Shown here one piece after another: positions 51,701 to 61,665 of a stretch of DNA of 64,000 nucleotides. The notes below the pieces were generated by a model. It did no database searches. It was not told the origin of the DNA and worked only from the letters and a program-made list of their open reading frames with translations. This stretch comes from Watersipora subatra (lineage: Eukaryota > Bryozoa > Gymnolaemata > Cheilostomatida > Watersiporidae): positions 15,176,108-15,240,107 of the forward strand of contig NC_088717.1 in NCBI RefSeq assembly GCF_963576615.1, given 5' to 3'. Position numbers and translations under genes: made by a program. The stretch's first letter is position 1. The number at the start of each line of letters is the position of its first letter.

Positions 51701-52644
51701 CACACACATTCCAACTGAATTTAAACTTTTCAGGCGAGTTAACTCTTGTGAAGAGATTTTAAAGTTATAGTTAGAATATCAACTATTAATCAGGTCACAG
51801 TGCACTTACCTCTACTTAGCCGGTTTTACCAAAGCTAAAAAGATAACTCATTCATTAGAAATCTTCATACATGATACATGTTCAACCACCTGTTACCCAT
51901 TCAAAGTGTTTTATATTATTTGTGCATTATATTATTATATCTTTATTATTTTTATTGTGTATTATTGTACTATTATTATTGTATGTGTAATTCGTCAACT
52001 TGTAGAATCCTTCCGATATTGCCTACGTGTACAGCGGCTACGCCCCAATTAGTATACGACTTGTGCAAAATGCACTCAAGCCAGGTTGGAGGAACTTCAC
52101 CAGTAGCTTGCCAGGAGAGGCTATAGAGGAAATTCAACAGCTGCCTGATGGCGTTCGCAAGCGACGTCAGTTCATTTCTTTCTCAATATGTTGATTTGTT
52201 TACATTTTAATATTATTGAAGTTGAGCCAATCCGCAAAATTGTAGCAAAAAAGCTTGTCCCTCGAGGAATCTATCATCACTGTTCTGAAGTGTTGATAAA
52301 ATACAATGATCTGTGAGAATTTAGCCTCTCATATTTCTAAATATAAATTGTTGTTTGGGGATGTTGATTTACATATCTCAACTCTAAAGATTGTGAAACG
52401 TTTACATCAGTAATAATGGCTGACTTTTGTTTTAGGTGGTTCAATCACGTCATCAACCAGTTTGCAAGCTGATAGAAAAGTGACGTTAGTCTACTTTCTC
52501 GGTGGCATCACTTTTGCAGAAATTGCTGCCCTACGATTTCTACAGCAAGAGGACCATCCTACGGAGTACCTTATCGCTGCCACACATATCACGAATGGTG
52601 ACAGCTTCATTAACAGCCTTGACACGCTATCGCATGGCTTATAG
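27656..52644 (+). CDS. VPS33A: VPS33A, vacuolar protein sorting 33A (complete, 14 exons)
   Basis: Sec1/Munc18-family subunit of CORVET and HOPS, which with VPS16 templates SNARE assembly for endosome and lysosome fusion (family knowledge). Joined coding exons: 27656-27751, 27902-27967, 30316-30455, 30713-30908, 33472-33588, 39004-39178, 42946-43133, 44714-44804, 46448-46522, 48651-48730, 49505-49591, 50718-50855, 52006-52165, 52436-52644. Together they are 1818 bases, or 605 residues plus stop; human has about 596. All 13 introns are GT-AG and every phase agrees. Similarity to the human protein, as I remember it, runs end to end: [76 protein letters not shown]. The arginine equivalent to human R498 (mutated in MPS-plus syndrome) is kept as R501. 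The match is to VPS33A rather than VPS33B. No break or odd residue was seen. Confidence 0.96.
27902..27967 (+). CDS. VPS33A: VPS33A exon 2 (residues 33-54)
   Basis: Encodes [19 protein letters not shown]. Acceptor ACTGCAG, donor GTAAAC, phase 0 on both sides. Confidence 0.93.
28258..29235. mobile_element. TA-flanked long-TIR DNA element, copy 2
   Basis: Lies in VPS33A intron 2. Ends AAGGTTGGCTTGCAAC and its inverse, TA on both sides, with about 140-bp inverted terminal repeats. A smaller element is nested in the right terminal repeat (29097-29174). Same family as 6958-8352 and 9571-9706. Confidence 0.7.
29097..29174. mobile_element. 78-bp palindromic mini-element with 9-bp duplication
   Basis: Inverted ends TAGCCTAGGCAAGGCTCTC and (complement) TAGTCTGGGCATGGCTCTC run into G and C tracts, making a strong hairpin. 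GACATGGTG lies on both sides (29088-29096 and 29175-29183). The related element near 8302-8310 has only one copy, so the empty site is present in the window. Nine-base duplications are typical of Mutator-like elements. Confidence 0.75.
30316..30455 (+). CDS. VPS33A: VPS33A exon 3 (residues 55-101)
   Basis: The acceptor TTTTGTAG is fixed by an in-frame stop just upstream. Encodes [16 protein letters not shown] and then [16 protein letters not shown]. Ends with two bases of codon 101. Confidence 0.9.
30713..30908 (+). CDS. VPS33A: VPS33A exon 4 (residues 101-166)
   Basis: Acceptor CTATTTTAG follows a CA repeat. Encodes [19 protein letters not shown] and [11 protein letters not shown]. Donor GTAGGT. 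Confidence 0.95.
32640..33400. other. VPS33A intron 4, dispersed repeat
   Basis: The stretch at about 32970-33040 matches 9500-9565 (AATTTAACWTAAATGAATTTAGC), so a repeat of unknown class lies here. The rest of intron 4 shows nothing recognised. Confidence 0.4.
33472..33588 (+). CDS. VPS33A: VPS33A exon 5 (residues 167-205)
   Basis: Acceptor GTTAACAG. Encodes [19 protein letters not shown] and then [16 protein letters not shown]. The length of 39 residues equals the human segment. Confidence 0.93.
33700..37900 (+). mobile_element. ORF-bearing repeat element of unknown family, copy A
   Basis: The left piece (33700-33795) contains CAGCGTTTGCGCAT and GCCAAGAGCCAC. The right piece (37505-37900) starts GAATAGTTAATTAATTAA. 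Both match copy B (43256-43795, opposite strand), where they are contiguous. In copy A the 67-bp satellite fills the gap between them. The right piece has a partly open frame ([29 protein letters not shown]) similar to the copy B protein. The class of element is unknown. Confidence 0.55.
33814..37496. repeat. 67-bp hairpin satellite in VPS33A intron 5
   Basis: About 55 tandem copies of a 67-bp unit (GGCCAGAAGCATTTTATATG, then the hairpin, then a T-rich spacer). Each unit has 12-bp inverted arms, GATGACTAAACC and GGTTTAGTCATC, around TTTCGGTAC. Common variants are GATAAC in the left arm and ACAGTTT at the right arm. A three-unit block marked by TTTTGTATGAAG recurs (35031 and 35233), so some expansion was by trimers. 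The first unit is one base short. Confidence 0.97.
39004..39178 (+). CDS. VPS33A: VPS33A exon 6 (residues 206-264)
   Basis: Acceptor TTCTGTAG. Encodes [15 protein letters not shown] and [20 protein letters not shown], then DELFQMQL. Donor GTAAGG in phase 1 fits exon 7. The open frame continues to another GT at 39208, but that phase would not fit. Confidence 0.92.
39532..39825. repeat. About 28-bp minisatellite
   Basis: About ten degenerate copies of AATAAGGTACAGTCAAACC followed by TTTACATAC, in VPS33A intron 6. Confidence 0.9.
39981..40380. mobile_element. 400-bp TA-flanked palindromic MITE
   Basis: Begins CCGTACTTTTCGGACTAT and ends with its exact complement, ATAGTCCGAAAAGTACGG, with TA on both sides. 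Internal TGCGGCTTATATAAGGGTGC words are repeated at both ends. I recall similar 'CGGACTATA' elements as widespread in animals. No coding sequence. Confidence 0.85.
40421..40620 (-). mobile_element. tRNA-like SINE, minus orientation
   Basis: On the minus strand there is a GGTGCGGATGGTTGCGTGC block resembling an A box, then a tail with GGCTCTTATTATAGTAAAG. It lies in VPS33A intron 6. Confidence 0.55.
40667..40915 (-). mobile_element. SINE, near full length, minus orientation
   Basis: On the minus strand the head (CTAGTACCCTGACAACCCGG) is followed by a tRNA-like middle with GAGTTTGAATCCC and a tail ending TTATGATAAAGATT. This copy shows the whole order head, tRNA-like part, tail. Confidence 0.6.
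41805..42060. repeat. About 130-bp tandem duplication
   Basis: Two adjacent copies beginning TAGATTTTTAGAAARTCTG and ending near CTTACACTGCAT, diverged by a few percent. VPS33A intron 6. Confidence 0.85.
42165..42610 (+). repeat. Left arm of a 446-bp inverted repeat
   Basis: Matches the complement of 45029-45475 over its length, with substitutions and small gaps. Shared words include TCTATTTGTGTATAATCCG and ATTCGACAATG. It is probably one copy of a dispersed element, class unknown. The two arms enclose VPS33A exons 7 and 8. Confidence 0.8.
42631..42785 (+). mobile_element. tRNA-like SINE, plus orientation
   Basis: A box TGGTAGCGTGC, B box GGTTCGATTCT, then the family tail with GCTCTTGTTATAGTAAAGAT. 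This is the clearest tRNA-like part in the window. It is not a tRNA gene, because the acceptor stem does not pair. Confidence 0.7.
42946..43133 (+). CDS. VPS33A: VPS33A exon 7 (residues 264-326)
   Basis: Acceptor GGTTTTTAG. Encodes [19 protein letters not shown] and [20 protein letters not shown]. The first two bases complete codon 264. Donor GTAGTT. Confidence 0.94.
43256..43795 (-). mobile_element. ORF-bearing repeat element of unknown family, copy B
   Basis: The minus-strand frame at 43248-43553 encodes 101 residues, starting [19 protein letters not shown] and ending [18 protein letters not shown] and beyond. The protein has [10 protein letters not shown] and [15 protein letters not shown] segments that copy A shares. 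Upstream is a conserved block with GCCAAGAGCCAC. The function is unknown; it may be the first ORF of a larger mobile element. Confidence 0.5.
44714..44804 (+). CDS. VPS33A: VPS33A exon 8 (residues 327-357)
   Basis: Acceptor TCTCTTTCAG. Encodes [19 protein letters not shown] and [11 protein letters not shown]. Donor GTGAGT, phase 1. Confidence 0.96.
45029..45475 (-). repeat. Right arm of the 446-bp inverted repeat
   Basis: Complement of 42165-42610. Lies in VPS33A intron 8. The frame at 45608-45835 just beyond it is not recognised. Confidence 0.8.
46448..46522 (+). CDS. VPS33A: VPS33A exon 9 (residues 357-382)
   Basis: Acceptor TCCTTTCAG. Encodes [19 protein letters not shown]. Phase 1 in and out, donor GTATGA. 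Confidence 0.93.
47122..47953. mobile_element. TIR element in VPS33A intron 9
   Basis: About 75-bp inverted ends begin CAATGRTATACAGCCCCC and share GGATAGCCGACGGCTTTCAT and GGGCGGGGTTTAATGAT. The exact outer edge and target duplication are unresolved; TATA just inside the ends is an alternative boundary. There is no transposase, and the interior is AT-rich. Confidence 0.75.
48651..48730 (+). CDS. VPS33A: VPS33A exon 10 (residues 382-408)
   Basis: Acceptor GTTATTATAG completes codon 382 (Glu). Encodes [19 protein letters not shown], matching the human SGIDTDKVNNYIEDCI region. Donor GTAATA. Confidence 0.93.
49215..49504. repeat. 36-bp minisatellite ending at the exon 11 acceptor
   Basis: Six to seven degenerate units close to TTGTAACGTGTTGTACAC followed by GTGCTGCAACATCAAGGC. 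The last unit continues into VPS33A exon 11, whose first bases GTGCTGCGAC match the unit's GTGCTGCAAC. Most units have ACATG where the true acceptor has ACAG. Confidence 0.85.
49505..49591 (+). CDS. VPS33A: VPS33A exon 11 (residues 409-437)
   Basis: Acceptor GTTGTACAG, donor GTTAGT, phase 0 both sides. Encodes [20 protein letters not shown], matching human [20 protein letters not shown]. It is 29 residues, the same length as the human segment. Confidence 0.93.
50718..50855 (+). CDS. VPS33A: VPS33A exon 12 (residues 438-483)
   Basis: Acceptor GTTATTTAG. Encodes [20 protein letters not shown] and [15 protein letters not shown]. Donor GTATGA. Confidence 0.95.
51290..51470. repeat. Degenerate ATTGATTGA-type repeat
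   Basis: Imperfect copies of GATTGACTAATATTGATTG and ATATCCTGA in VPS33A intron 12. Confidence 0.7.
52006..52165 (+). CDS. VPS33A: VPS33A exon 13 (residues 484-537)
   Basis: Acceptor CAACTTGTAG. Encodes [20 protein letters not shown] and KPGWRNF. Donor GTCAGT in phase 1 forms Arg with exon 14. Confidence 0.95.
52436..52644 (+). CDS. VPS33A: VPS33A exon 14 (residues 537-605, stop)
   Basis: Acceptor TTGTTTTAG. Encodes [20 protein letters not shown] and [20 protein letters not shown], then TAG at 52642-52644. Ends the Sec1-like fold. Confidence 0.96.
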
Positions 52645-52911
52645 TGACAAGTTTTGCGGGTGGCGGAGCTGTAGGCAGAACTAGACTATCCTGCAAGGAC
52701 ATGCTGACTTCAAAAGTCTTGGTGACGGATACTGATGCAATGATAAACAGCGAATACGTTAGCGTGGTCGTGTGATATTTGTTATAATCATGGTAGATAT
52801 AATTGCTCATATGTCACACCCATACTAGCATTAACTTCATCACCACACTTTTACTCACCTTATTTATCCCAAGATTAATAATAATTAGTATTATTTTTAT
52901 ATTTCATTATA

Positions 52912-52917
52912 AATAAA
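52912..52917 (+). terminator. VPS33A: Probable VPS33A polyadenylation signal
   Basis: AATAAA about 270 bases after the stop codon. No GT-rich downstream element was checked. Confidence 0.5.
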
Positions 52918-53065
52918 TGATTATATTATCTATGGTTTTATGTCAAATTTGAGAAATTGTGCGAATATTCTGACTCGCCAACATGAACCAAGCCTTTGAG
53001 GGTTTATTGTAATATAAATTTTTGGAACTTTTGCAGAATCATAATTAATAGTATGAACAGTGTCA

Positions 53066-53071
53066 TTTATT
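53066..53071 (-). terminator. Possible KCTD3-type polyadenylation signal
   Basis: AATAAA on the minus strand about 100 bases after the KCTD3-type stop. A second candidate is at 53003-53008. Confidence 0.4.
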
Positions 53072-53172
53072 TACAAAGTTAAAATTTGTGTGAAATTACT
53101 TCAAATGCTTTGAAAATTGTTAAAAGTTTCTCATCCTGAAAAAAGATGAATCTGCCAATGTGATGTTGAGAA

Positions 53173-53506
53173 CTAAGGCACATTTGAGCCCTGAATGTTT
53201 GGGGGAGCTGTCGAGGGGCGCGTGGCTGACACTAGAGGACTTTGAGGAGTGCTCGTGGTACTGACACAGCCCCGCTGTGTTAGGCTGCGCTGTGATATAC
53301 CCCTGAGCAGGCTAGGTGAAGGACTAACATTTGGAGTTGTGTGTCTCGAGTTACTGACATCGCAGAATTCAAGCATGGAAACCAAATCGCTTGCAGTAGG
53401 GCCCCCTGGTGTTTCTCCGACTGTCTCATTCTTGCTATATAAGTCCAAAGCAGTGGTTAGGTCCCAAACTTGAAGGCTTCCATTTGAATGGCCAGTAAAC
53501 AGGTAT
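53173..53506 (-). CDS. KCTD3: KCTD3/SHKBP1-type gene, last coding exon
   Basis: Minus-strand exon with acceptor ATATTTTCAG, running to a stop at 53173-53175. It opens YLFTGHSNGSLQVWDLTTAL, nearly the human KCTD3 sequence for the last WD-like repeat as I remember it. Next comes a motif like human RCATPNISP (SRHTTPNVSP), then a Ser/Thr/Pro-rich tail ending IQGSNVP. The tail is much shorter than in human KCTD3 (815 residues) and nearer SHKBP1 in length. KCTD3 binds HCN3 channels; SHKBP1 binds the CIN85/SH3KBP1 adaptor (family knowledge). Whether this is a pre-duplication orthologue of both cannot be settled here. Confidence 0.9.
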
Positions 53507-55091
53507 CTGAAAATATAATTGGATAGTGAAATCTCCCTGATCAACTTGTCATGGAATTTATGAACGAGGTCATTCTTATATAAGCACATATACACAAAAA
53601 GCATACGAATTTTGTAAATTTGAGATTGACATAAAAAATCGAGTCTTAACAGCCACAAACGAGTCTGATGAAATGTTGGGTGGAAAGGTTGCTCAGCCTC
53701 GAAGATATATCAAGCAAAGGTTAAAATAGACCCCGAGAATTCACAGATAATTCTATTTGTTTGCACTGAACTCTCCACCTTTCCAAGCATTTTCTAAAGA
53801 TTGTAAACTGTTAAGCAAAAAATTCTATGGTGTTTGCATGTAGCTATGAACTGCTATGCCTGTCATAGATTCTTAACTACATGTAATTCAATTGAATTTA
53901 GATTAAATACCTCCCAACTGTTTTTTATAGCTTTATTTGGCATCAATATAATTTCCAAAGAGAAGTGCTCTCCATAATGTGCTAGTTTCAGTTATAGTAT
54001 AATAATAACCCATATCACATATTTACTGGAATCCATTCGATATATTAATCCGCATGATATGGTGTCAGGAATCCATTTTAAGGCAGTCTGATAGTACATG
54101 GAAATATTCTTTTTTTGGAAGAATATGACAGCATATTCGAAAAACAGACATGAAAAGTTTTATATCACAACGTAACAGTTGCAAGGGAAGACAGATTCAT
54201 ATTTGCATGGCACAACTCCCCCTGAACAATATGCCGGTTAACCAACGCTGGAATAGTCGTGGAACATACGAGTTAGAGCATACGAGATAGACATAGAGAC
54301 AAGCATAGAGATAGACATCCAATAAATATGGTTTTATCGCTGCTCTTTCATCTCGTGATGTCATTGCTTGAGAACATTTACGATTTTAAGATAGCATAGG
54401 CTGGTCTCTGCATCATCAAGTCGCAACATGAAGTGAAATTGGTGGATAAAGTCACAGCTAAGTCTGCGTATTTGATAGTTCGAAACTAGCATTAGAAGTA
54501 AGTTCGGTTAAGGTCACATAGCAAATTTTATGCTGTTAAAAGGAACATCTAAAAACATGCGGTTATTATACTCTGCTCTATGCAAAATAAACAAATCCGC
54601 GAATTAAATGGTAGAGTACAGTCTCACCATGGACTTTGAGAAAAGGGTTTTTGTTAAGATTTTTTATTTACAGACATGAACAAGGTACCATAACATTTGA
54701 ATAATGAGCTAAAAAAAAGGTTCAGCTTTGGATTAACTATGAATTCCGAAGCGGAACCTTGGCTGCTGTTTAAACAACTGTAGATATATTTTCTGTCACC
54801 ATGTGCATAGTTTTGCCATAGAAGTCATGATTTTATCATGAGACATTGAACGGCCACAACGAATACCTAAAAGGATTTCTATAGGTGCCACCAAAATGAG
54901 GCTAAGTCAGCAAGGTTAATCTACAAAAAATAACAAGACCCGTTTAGCATTAACTAGGCAAACGTTTTAAAACTTATTTTTAATAATCTTTTAATATATT
55001 TTCTGAAAGTGAAATTTTGGACTCCTAGAACCATTTTACTACAGACTTGCAGACTGACATGCAAGATTGTGAATCGATCACATGAACCTAC

Positions 55092-55299
55092 CTTCGAGGT
55101 CGAGAACCCATTCGACTAGATCCTTCGCAGTCGTGCACGCAGAAGGAAGTTATCTCGCTGCCATCGGTGGACCTGATAAGACAGACGGTGTGCCCAGTCG
55201 CTGCCAATCGAATGTAAAGCATATCGGTTTCAGGGAGAACCTTCTGTACAAATATCTGCTGGTCGTCACTTGAGTCCCCATATGGACCCACATGGTTAC
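55092..55299 (-). CDS. KCTD3: KCTD3/SHKBP1-type gene, penultimate exon
   Basis: Minus-strand exon with acceptor TTGTTACAG and donor GTAGGT. Incoming phase is 1, fitting the exon at 62247-62390; outgoing phase is 2, fitting the last exon. Encodes NHVGPYGDSSDDQQIFVQKV and later CEGSSRMGSRPRR, which match human KCTD3 and SHKBP1 closely. It belongs to the WD40 propeller region. Another AG at 55314 keeps the frame open but has the wrong phase. Confidence 0.93.
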
Positions 55300-58200
55300 C
55301 TGTAACAAGCAGTCTATAGGTAGACATTGAAAGGTACTATCTATACATATGGTCTGTCTACTCCACCTCCCTACAACACTCCTTATGTACGCACACTTTA
55401 CATGGTTGTAATAGCTTCATTGAAGAGAACCTTGGTAAAGTTTGCCACTCTTTTAGAGAGATCGTTGCCAAAGGGTTTACAAAGGCAGAGAAGGAGATAG
55501 ACCAATATCAAGAATTTTTGTGTATTTTGTAGGGCTAAAATGCTTATAGCTATGAATTCTCAATGCCAGTAAATCTTTTTTGAAGTTATCTGCAAATATT
55601 CAAGTAATTTGTTTTTGCAGAGCTTGTTTAAAAAGCATTGAATTATTTTTTATTGTAGCAATCTGACAGAAATAGACATACTAGAAATTACAAAATGAGA
55701 AAATATATATACATATTTATATATATAAATGAATAGAAAAATTAAAGAAGTAGTGTATGTAAAGTGAAACCTCAATTTATTAAGTTAATCCACTCTGATA
55801 TTTCCTTCGTATGTTAAAGCCTTTACATATTGGAGCAGATATTTTTATAATAATATATCGTGTAAAGATAAATCATTCCATAAACCAAATACTCCAAATA
55901 TTTATACATCATATTAAGAAAAATGCATTATATAAAACTATGTAAAAAACTACATAAAACTTTAAATTATATGTAAAAATTTAATTAATAAAGTAATAAA
56001 CTACAAAAAGAGATATGGTTACTTTCCTTGAAAGACACTCGAATGAATTGTAGGCTTGAAAATGTGTAGCTTCAGAGTGAAAGTACGTGATAGAAATATA
56101 CAATACAACTTACTCTTACTTACGCTAGTTATAGTTTAATTTATTATCAAATAAACTTAAGCAAATTAGTAAATAAACTCCATTTATACAGTTTTATTAT
56201 TTCCATGCCATATTTTTAATTCGTGCCTTTACTTGCAAGTAAATGCAGTTTAAATTTATTTAATTTATATTTGTTGATGTTTCTACTTTAAGTTTAATAT
56301 TTCCACATATATTTATATATGGTTAGTACTGTTACAAATCTATAACGTTTCTAGTAACCTCAGACACGACGTTCGATGTTAATTCATAAATCAAGAGAAA
56401 TGTTTCTACAAATTTCAATTCATAACTCAAAAAGTCACACACATAACAAGGGGAAATGTAATGAGGAAAGAATTCATATACATATAAAAAAGGCGATAGC
56501 TGTGCCGGCAGAATAAATAGATGCATGCAAAGGGTAGAGATGAGAACAATACATAACAGCATTGACTATGACACTTGTATAACTAGCCCAGCCATAGCAC
56601 TAGTACAGTTACATAGTAGGACGGAGCCAAGTGAAGACGTAAAGATTTGAAGCATTAATTTTAAAACATGTGAAATTAGCTAAACACACGTTATAGTATT
56701 TTACTGTCTATGAACCAGTGTACAAATACAATCACAGGCTAACTCGAAGCTTTGGCTAGACCTAACTGGAATCACTGAGCACCAACCTATCAAAACACAC
56801 CCTTTAGTATTTTTGAAAACTTGTTACTGTGACATGCCCATCTGCATTTGTTTTATGATTTATCAAAATTGCTGAATTGTTGCATTTCTATAAATTCAAA
56901 CCATAGCTTAGTTGAAATTGAATAGCTTTCAAACATTATTATGACCTGTTTTGTGGCATTTGTAATAGTTTTAAACTTATTATAACTAATCACTGGCTAT
57001 GTTAGCCAATCTAGAAGGATTTTTATAGGCATCATTTTCGTTAGTCATATAATGTATTATTGAAATTAAGGTTGTCTCTTATGGAAGTCAAGACAAACAA
57101 ACTAAAAACATTGAAAAACTCCGCAGTTTAAATGGCAAGCATCTGACATACGAGCGAGCGGGTGACAACAAGTGAGCAGACTGACGTTAACTGGAGAGTC
57201 ACATTACAAGAACAGATTATATTGTAATTAAATAAATTACATTCCTACAGAGCGCTCATTCGAATTCATATTTATTTAATAAAAATCAAGCATTTCTAGA
57301 CATTTTCGGCATCTCCTTACAGGTGACAATAACCTCTCTAATAGACACTTTGATCTCAAATGCATAATAGTTTGATGAGATTAACCCTAACTATATGTCC
57401 AAGTGTGTCAGAACTCCACACATCCGCAATATGTGTCACCTGAGAACCACTTATATTTTATCTACATGCAGATATGATTATGTGTATCTAATTTCCAGTG
57501 AAATGGATGCTTCTAAGTTTTGGGTGACATTTAGATAGCCTCCATATGTTCCAACAGCTGTGAATAACAACTTTGCAAACTTGAATAAGACATGTGTAGC
57601 GAATAATGCTAGTAGTTAAAATGTTTGTACCACCGAACAAACCTACAAGCTACAAACCTGCAGTAGTGTGTGAAATAAACTGGACCTCTTCGTTGGTCAA
57701 CTAAAACTCTCATTTACAATATTGTTACTCATTGTGAATTTTGGCAATCGCCATAAATTATATATTAAATTAATCCATATTTTGTCCTGATTTCAAATAC
57801 GTAAATCAACCAGCTGTAAAATTATTTTAGAATGATTATGTAGGCTAAATTCTGAAAACTTCACTTACTAATACTTAAAGACAACAATCTGTAGAGATAT
57901 GATCACATGACATACATTCTTAGTTGCTGATTTCAAGTCATATACATGCATATGACTTCAAATAAGCGAATAAACTATGTCCAGTTTATTTCGCACATCA
58001 CTGGATGTACTTTTCAGTGTTTATATACCAAAAGAACTACTAAACTATGAACAGCGCAGGTAATCCTAGGCTAATTGAGAAATATCTAGCAAACCCTGAG
58101 AGCTGTGGGCATCATAAGAACAAACTGATGAGGTCGTCTTAAAATTATCCAATGTTAATAAATATTGAGGACATCCATCGAAGTGGTTCATTCTGCACGG

Positions 58201-59347
58201 TTGTGCAAGTTAGTCTTTATTATTGAGCTATTATTGGCTATTGCAATTTATACAAGCAAAAAATGACAAAATCATATGATCTAATCACACATGAAGATCA
58301 ATAAATTTTATATTTTGCAAAACCAAGCAGCCAGTTTGTTTTTTTTAATAAGAAAATGACGCCAACCTTTCTCAAGAAGTAGTTCAACGCTTTGTTTTTG
58401 TGCGACATCATGATTTGACCGAATAACAACAAAGAATTTCCAAGTAAGTCCAATTAAAAATCCAATGATCTAGAACTGTGAAATCATCTTGCTCATTTTC
58501 CTAAGAACCCTGAGAGAGAAAGAGCAATATTTACTCTATGAGAATAAGTGTGTTAAATGCAAGATTAAGTGTACTTCGGGGACAATCTAAAAACAAATAT
58601 ATCTCGTCAAGCCTCGGTCAAACATCCGCCGGTTACATAACAACTCTTAAAAAAGTAAACAGGAACTCATCAAATCTACATTTATAGATGTCTATGGAGA
58701 CGATAGGTCTTCTTCCGACGGCGACCAGACCTACAGATATGAATGAATACTATTGTAGATGGTCAGACAGAGACAATGATTTCATCGCTTCCCAAAAACA
58801 AGCGTCGCTGGAATGATTTGCTACAATGGGAGTTGCTAATGTTTCAATAACTTTATGGAGCACAGGATATTATCTGTGATCAGTAAGTTGAGGTAGCAGA
58901 TGTCATGCTAAACACCTCCTCAAAGCTTAGTTATCCATCAGAGGTACACAGCGTTTGGCAATCATCCTTCTTATCACAATGCTGTCGATGCCTAGGATTT
59001 CAAACTAATAAATTACCCACGTTGGAACATATAATCGAGGCATGACATTGACAGTCAGTGCATCGTGCAAAAGTGGTTATGGGTAGACAACTTCACACAA
59101 ATCCAAATGTAATTTCTCAATAAAACAATCTGTAACTGTTTGACTCGCTTGCACACTATAAGCGACGGCGGGTGATGACAACTGCGATGTCTTGTCTTTA
59201 TCGTTACGCAGCCCACTATCTAGTCAACTAACTAAAGAGTCTACCGTATTGTTATCACAGCATCGTCTGCTTCTCGAGGCCTTTGAAAACAACATTCTTG
59301 TTCGACAATCATCGTTGTGCTCTATCTCATCACTACGAGTTGATATA

Positions 59348-59439
59348 CCTTAAAACCTCTATTTGAACGCCATGGCACTATTTTTCAACCCCTCTATAGT
59401 GGTGGTAATATAGATGTGGCCTTCAATTAGGTTTTACGG
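59348..59439. mobile_element. 92-bp TA-flanked MITE
   Basis: Ends CCTTAAAACCTCTATTTG and (complement) CCGTAAAACCTAATTG, with TA on both sides. Contains GAACGCCATGG and CTATTTTTCAACC. This is the compact form of the family at 10401 and 12940. Confidence 0.75.
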
Positions 59440-60794
59440 TACATGTAATTATGGGTACATTGTCATTTCACTTAATCCCTTGGATACACATGGCTAAAGG
59501 CTAATTCAAACTGTATCGCTGTAAGTTGAAGTTGTCCTCTCGGCGATTATTCATCGACTATCCGCATAGTAAACTGAGGTATCACTGAGTCGCTGAGGCA
59601 ACGCAGATACGTCGGGAAAGAATGCAACTGTCAAACGCTCTCAACAGTTTGCCAAACATCCACGACAGCACCACTTCGGCGCTGGTGATTGGCTGTCATA
59701 AATAAGTTGCTCTATATTTTTTCTATGACAGTTGCTGCAGGACTAGTTTTTGCAGGACTAGTTTTCGCAAGCACATGCCGCGGACTATTCACCGATGTAA
59801 ACGCAGATAGGTTTGTGATAGTGTGAACATTGTTATCAGAGACAATTACCGGAGTATTGCGGAATTAACGCCGACACATGAGCAACACATGTTTATGGTG
59901 AACACGCATAAGATGTAAACTTATACTTCATCTGCAGAATTTTTAGAAAGAAAGGAGCACTTGACAAAAAAACATAGCTTATTTTAATCTACGAGGGCCG
60001 AGTATGTGAAAGTGTTAATTTTCCAAGAAAGAATTTCCTCTGACATTAATTGATCCAATGACAAATCCCTACTTACAGGCCATGATTAATATTTAAATGT
60101 TTTAACCGCTGCAGACAGTAATCAGATGTAATCAAAAACATTCGCTGTAACTGTTACTACATTCATATCAGCTTAATATGAAATAATTGAATTCGATTAA
60201 ATTTCAGGTTACAACTAAAAACTCAAACAGCAGATCAAATGTAAATAACGTTCATAATCTAAAATCACTGCAACTGTGAGTAGCTAATAGTTGTGACTTT
60301 CAGCAATAAATAACTTAGCCTGTGAACCAAACGTGTTTTCAAAATAGTAATAATCTACAACCTGGTAATAGTATGGTATTAATCTATATAAACTTGATTG
60401 ATGATTTTTTTTCACTATATGAAAATCTGCAAGCACTTTTATAAAGGAATAACAACTCCTACAGCATATGCCTTCATGACCAGCAGACGATTATGGTTGC
60501 AGCCTTTCACTGATGCGTAGACTCGAGTTTATTTTTCAACAATTTTCCATTTTCTCAAGGTCTCTCAGGGTCACATAGTGAAAGATAAACTAGGAGACTC
60601 AATAAAAAAACTGCATTACAACACAACAAGATATGAAACTTCTTGGTAGAAGTCAAGAATATTTTCCCCTCTCTTCATGTCACTCTCATTAGTTTAGCCC
60701 TAGTTTCTACTATGAGGTAGGCTAACCTGACAAGGATTCTCTACAGTGCCTCTTTATATTGCAAATACACTTGCCTGTCATAAGTTAATCATGA

Positions 60795-60965
60795 GCAACA
60801 AGAGCTGTGTTATGAATTATAACCAACCAATCATAGGCCAGAAGCGCTGTATTATGAATTATAATCATCCAATCATAGGCCACAATTGCTGTGTTATGAA
60901 TCATAACCAACCAATCATAAGCCACAAGTGCTTTGTTAAGAATTATGATCAACCAGTCATAGGAC
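60795..60965. repeat. 42-bp minisatellite, four copies
   Basis: Units contain TGTTATGAATTATAACCAAC then CAATCATAGGCCACAA. Each has a CCAATCA or similar word, resembling a CCAAT box, but no promoter is implied. Confidence 0.85.
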
Positions 60966-61004
60966 AATCCCCATACAAAGCAATCTTTTTATCTCAACGG
61001 CCGG

Positions 61005-61060
61005 CTTCAGACAGATGGATGGACACCATTCTTACCGTAATAAAGATTACGTGTAGCATT
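61005..61060 (+). mobile_element. SINE tail fragment
   Basis: CAGACAGATGGATGGACACC followed by CTTACCGTAATAAAGATTA matches the 3' tail of the SINE family. Confidence 0.45.
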
Positions 61061-61665
61061 TATAGAGGAATATTCATGCACATGTAGAATCCAGAAATGC
61101 ACATTTTAGGGCTCTAGAACAAATTGAACGAAATTCAGTGCATTCTTACGAAAACAAGTGAGCCAACATAATAGTTTTGCATGCAACATGCGTATCAGGA
61201 TAAATCAAATTGGTAATCTGGTACGTAGAAGTCTGGCAGCACATCTATATAACGACTCAACATCGGTAAAGCTGCCATTACTCTGCTTTACTCTACACAT
61301 TGTACTAAATTAATGATGTTATTAACAATAAGGTGACATTCTTTCCCTTAATATACCTGATAATACCTTTCTCTTGGAAGACAAAGGTAATTTAAAAGCA
61401 ATATGTTAAAACATTTAATGGATTTCATTGGCTAACTGTTGTCTTTTTTTGTTTTGTTTTATGATTTTTGTATGGCATAATTTGGGAAACATTTGTTTGA
61501 AATGAAACCATTGCCAATAAAGTAATATATATATTATATTATACAAGATAAGATAATGAGTTTTAATTTGTGCCTATTCAACAACAAGATAATCACATTC
61601 TCTATTTTCCAACAACCTGAAACAATCAATTGTAACTTTGGCTTTAAAAATGGAAACCCATAGCG

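Noticed and set aside
53249..53473. Plus-strand ORF of 74 residues
   Set aside because: Antisense of the last KCTD3-type exon.
55300..55327. Start codon or earlier acceptor for the KCTD3-type exon
   Set aside because: The open frame continues to an ATG at 55327, but only the acceptor before 55299 gives phase 1 and the conserved G-N-H-V-G-P-Y-G join.
60746..61087. Plus-strand ORF of 113 residues
   Set aside because: Mostly the 42-bp minisatellite followed by a SINE tail.
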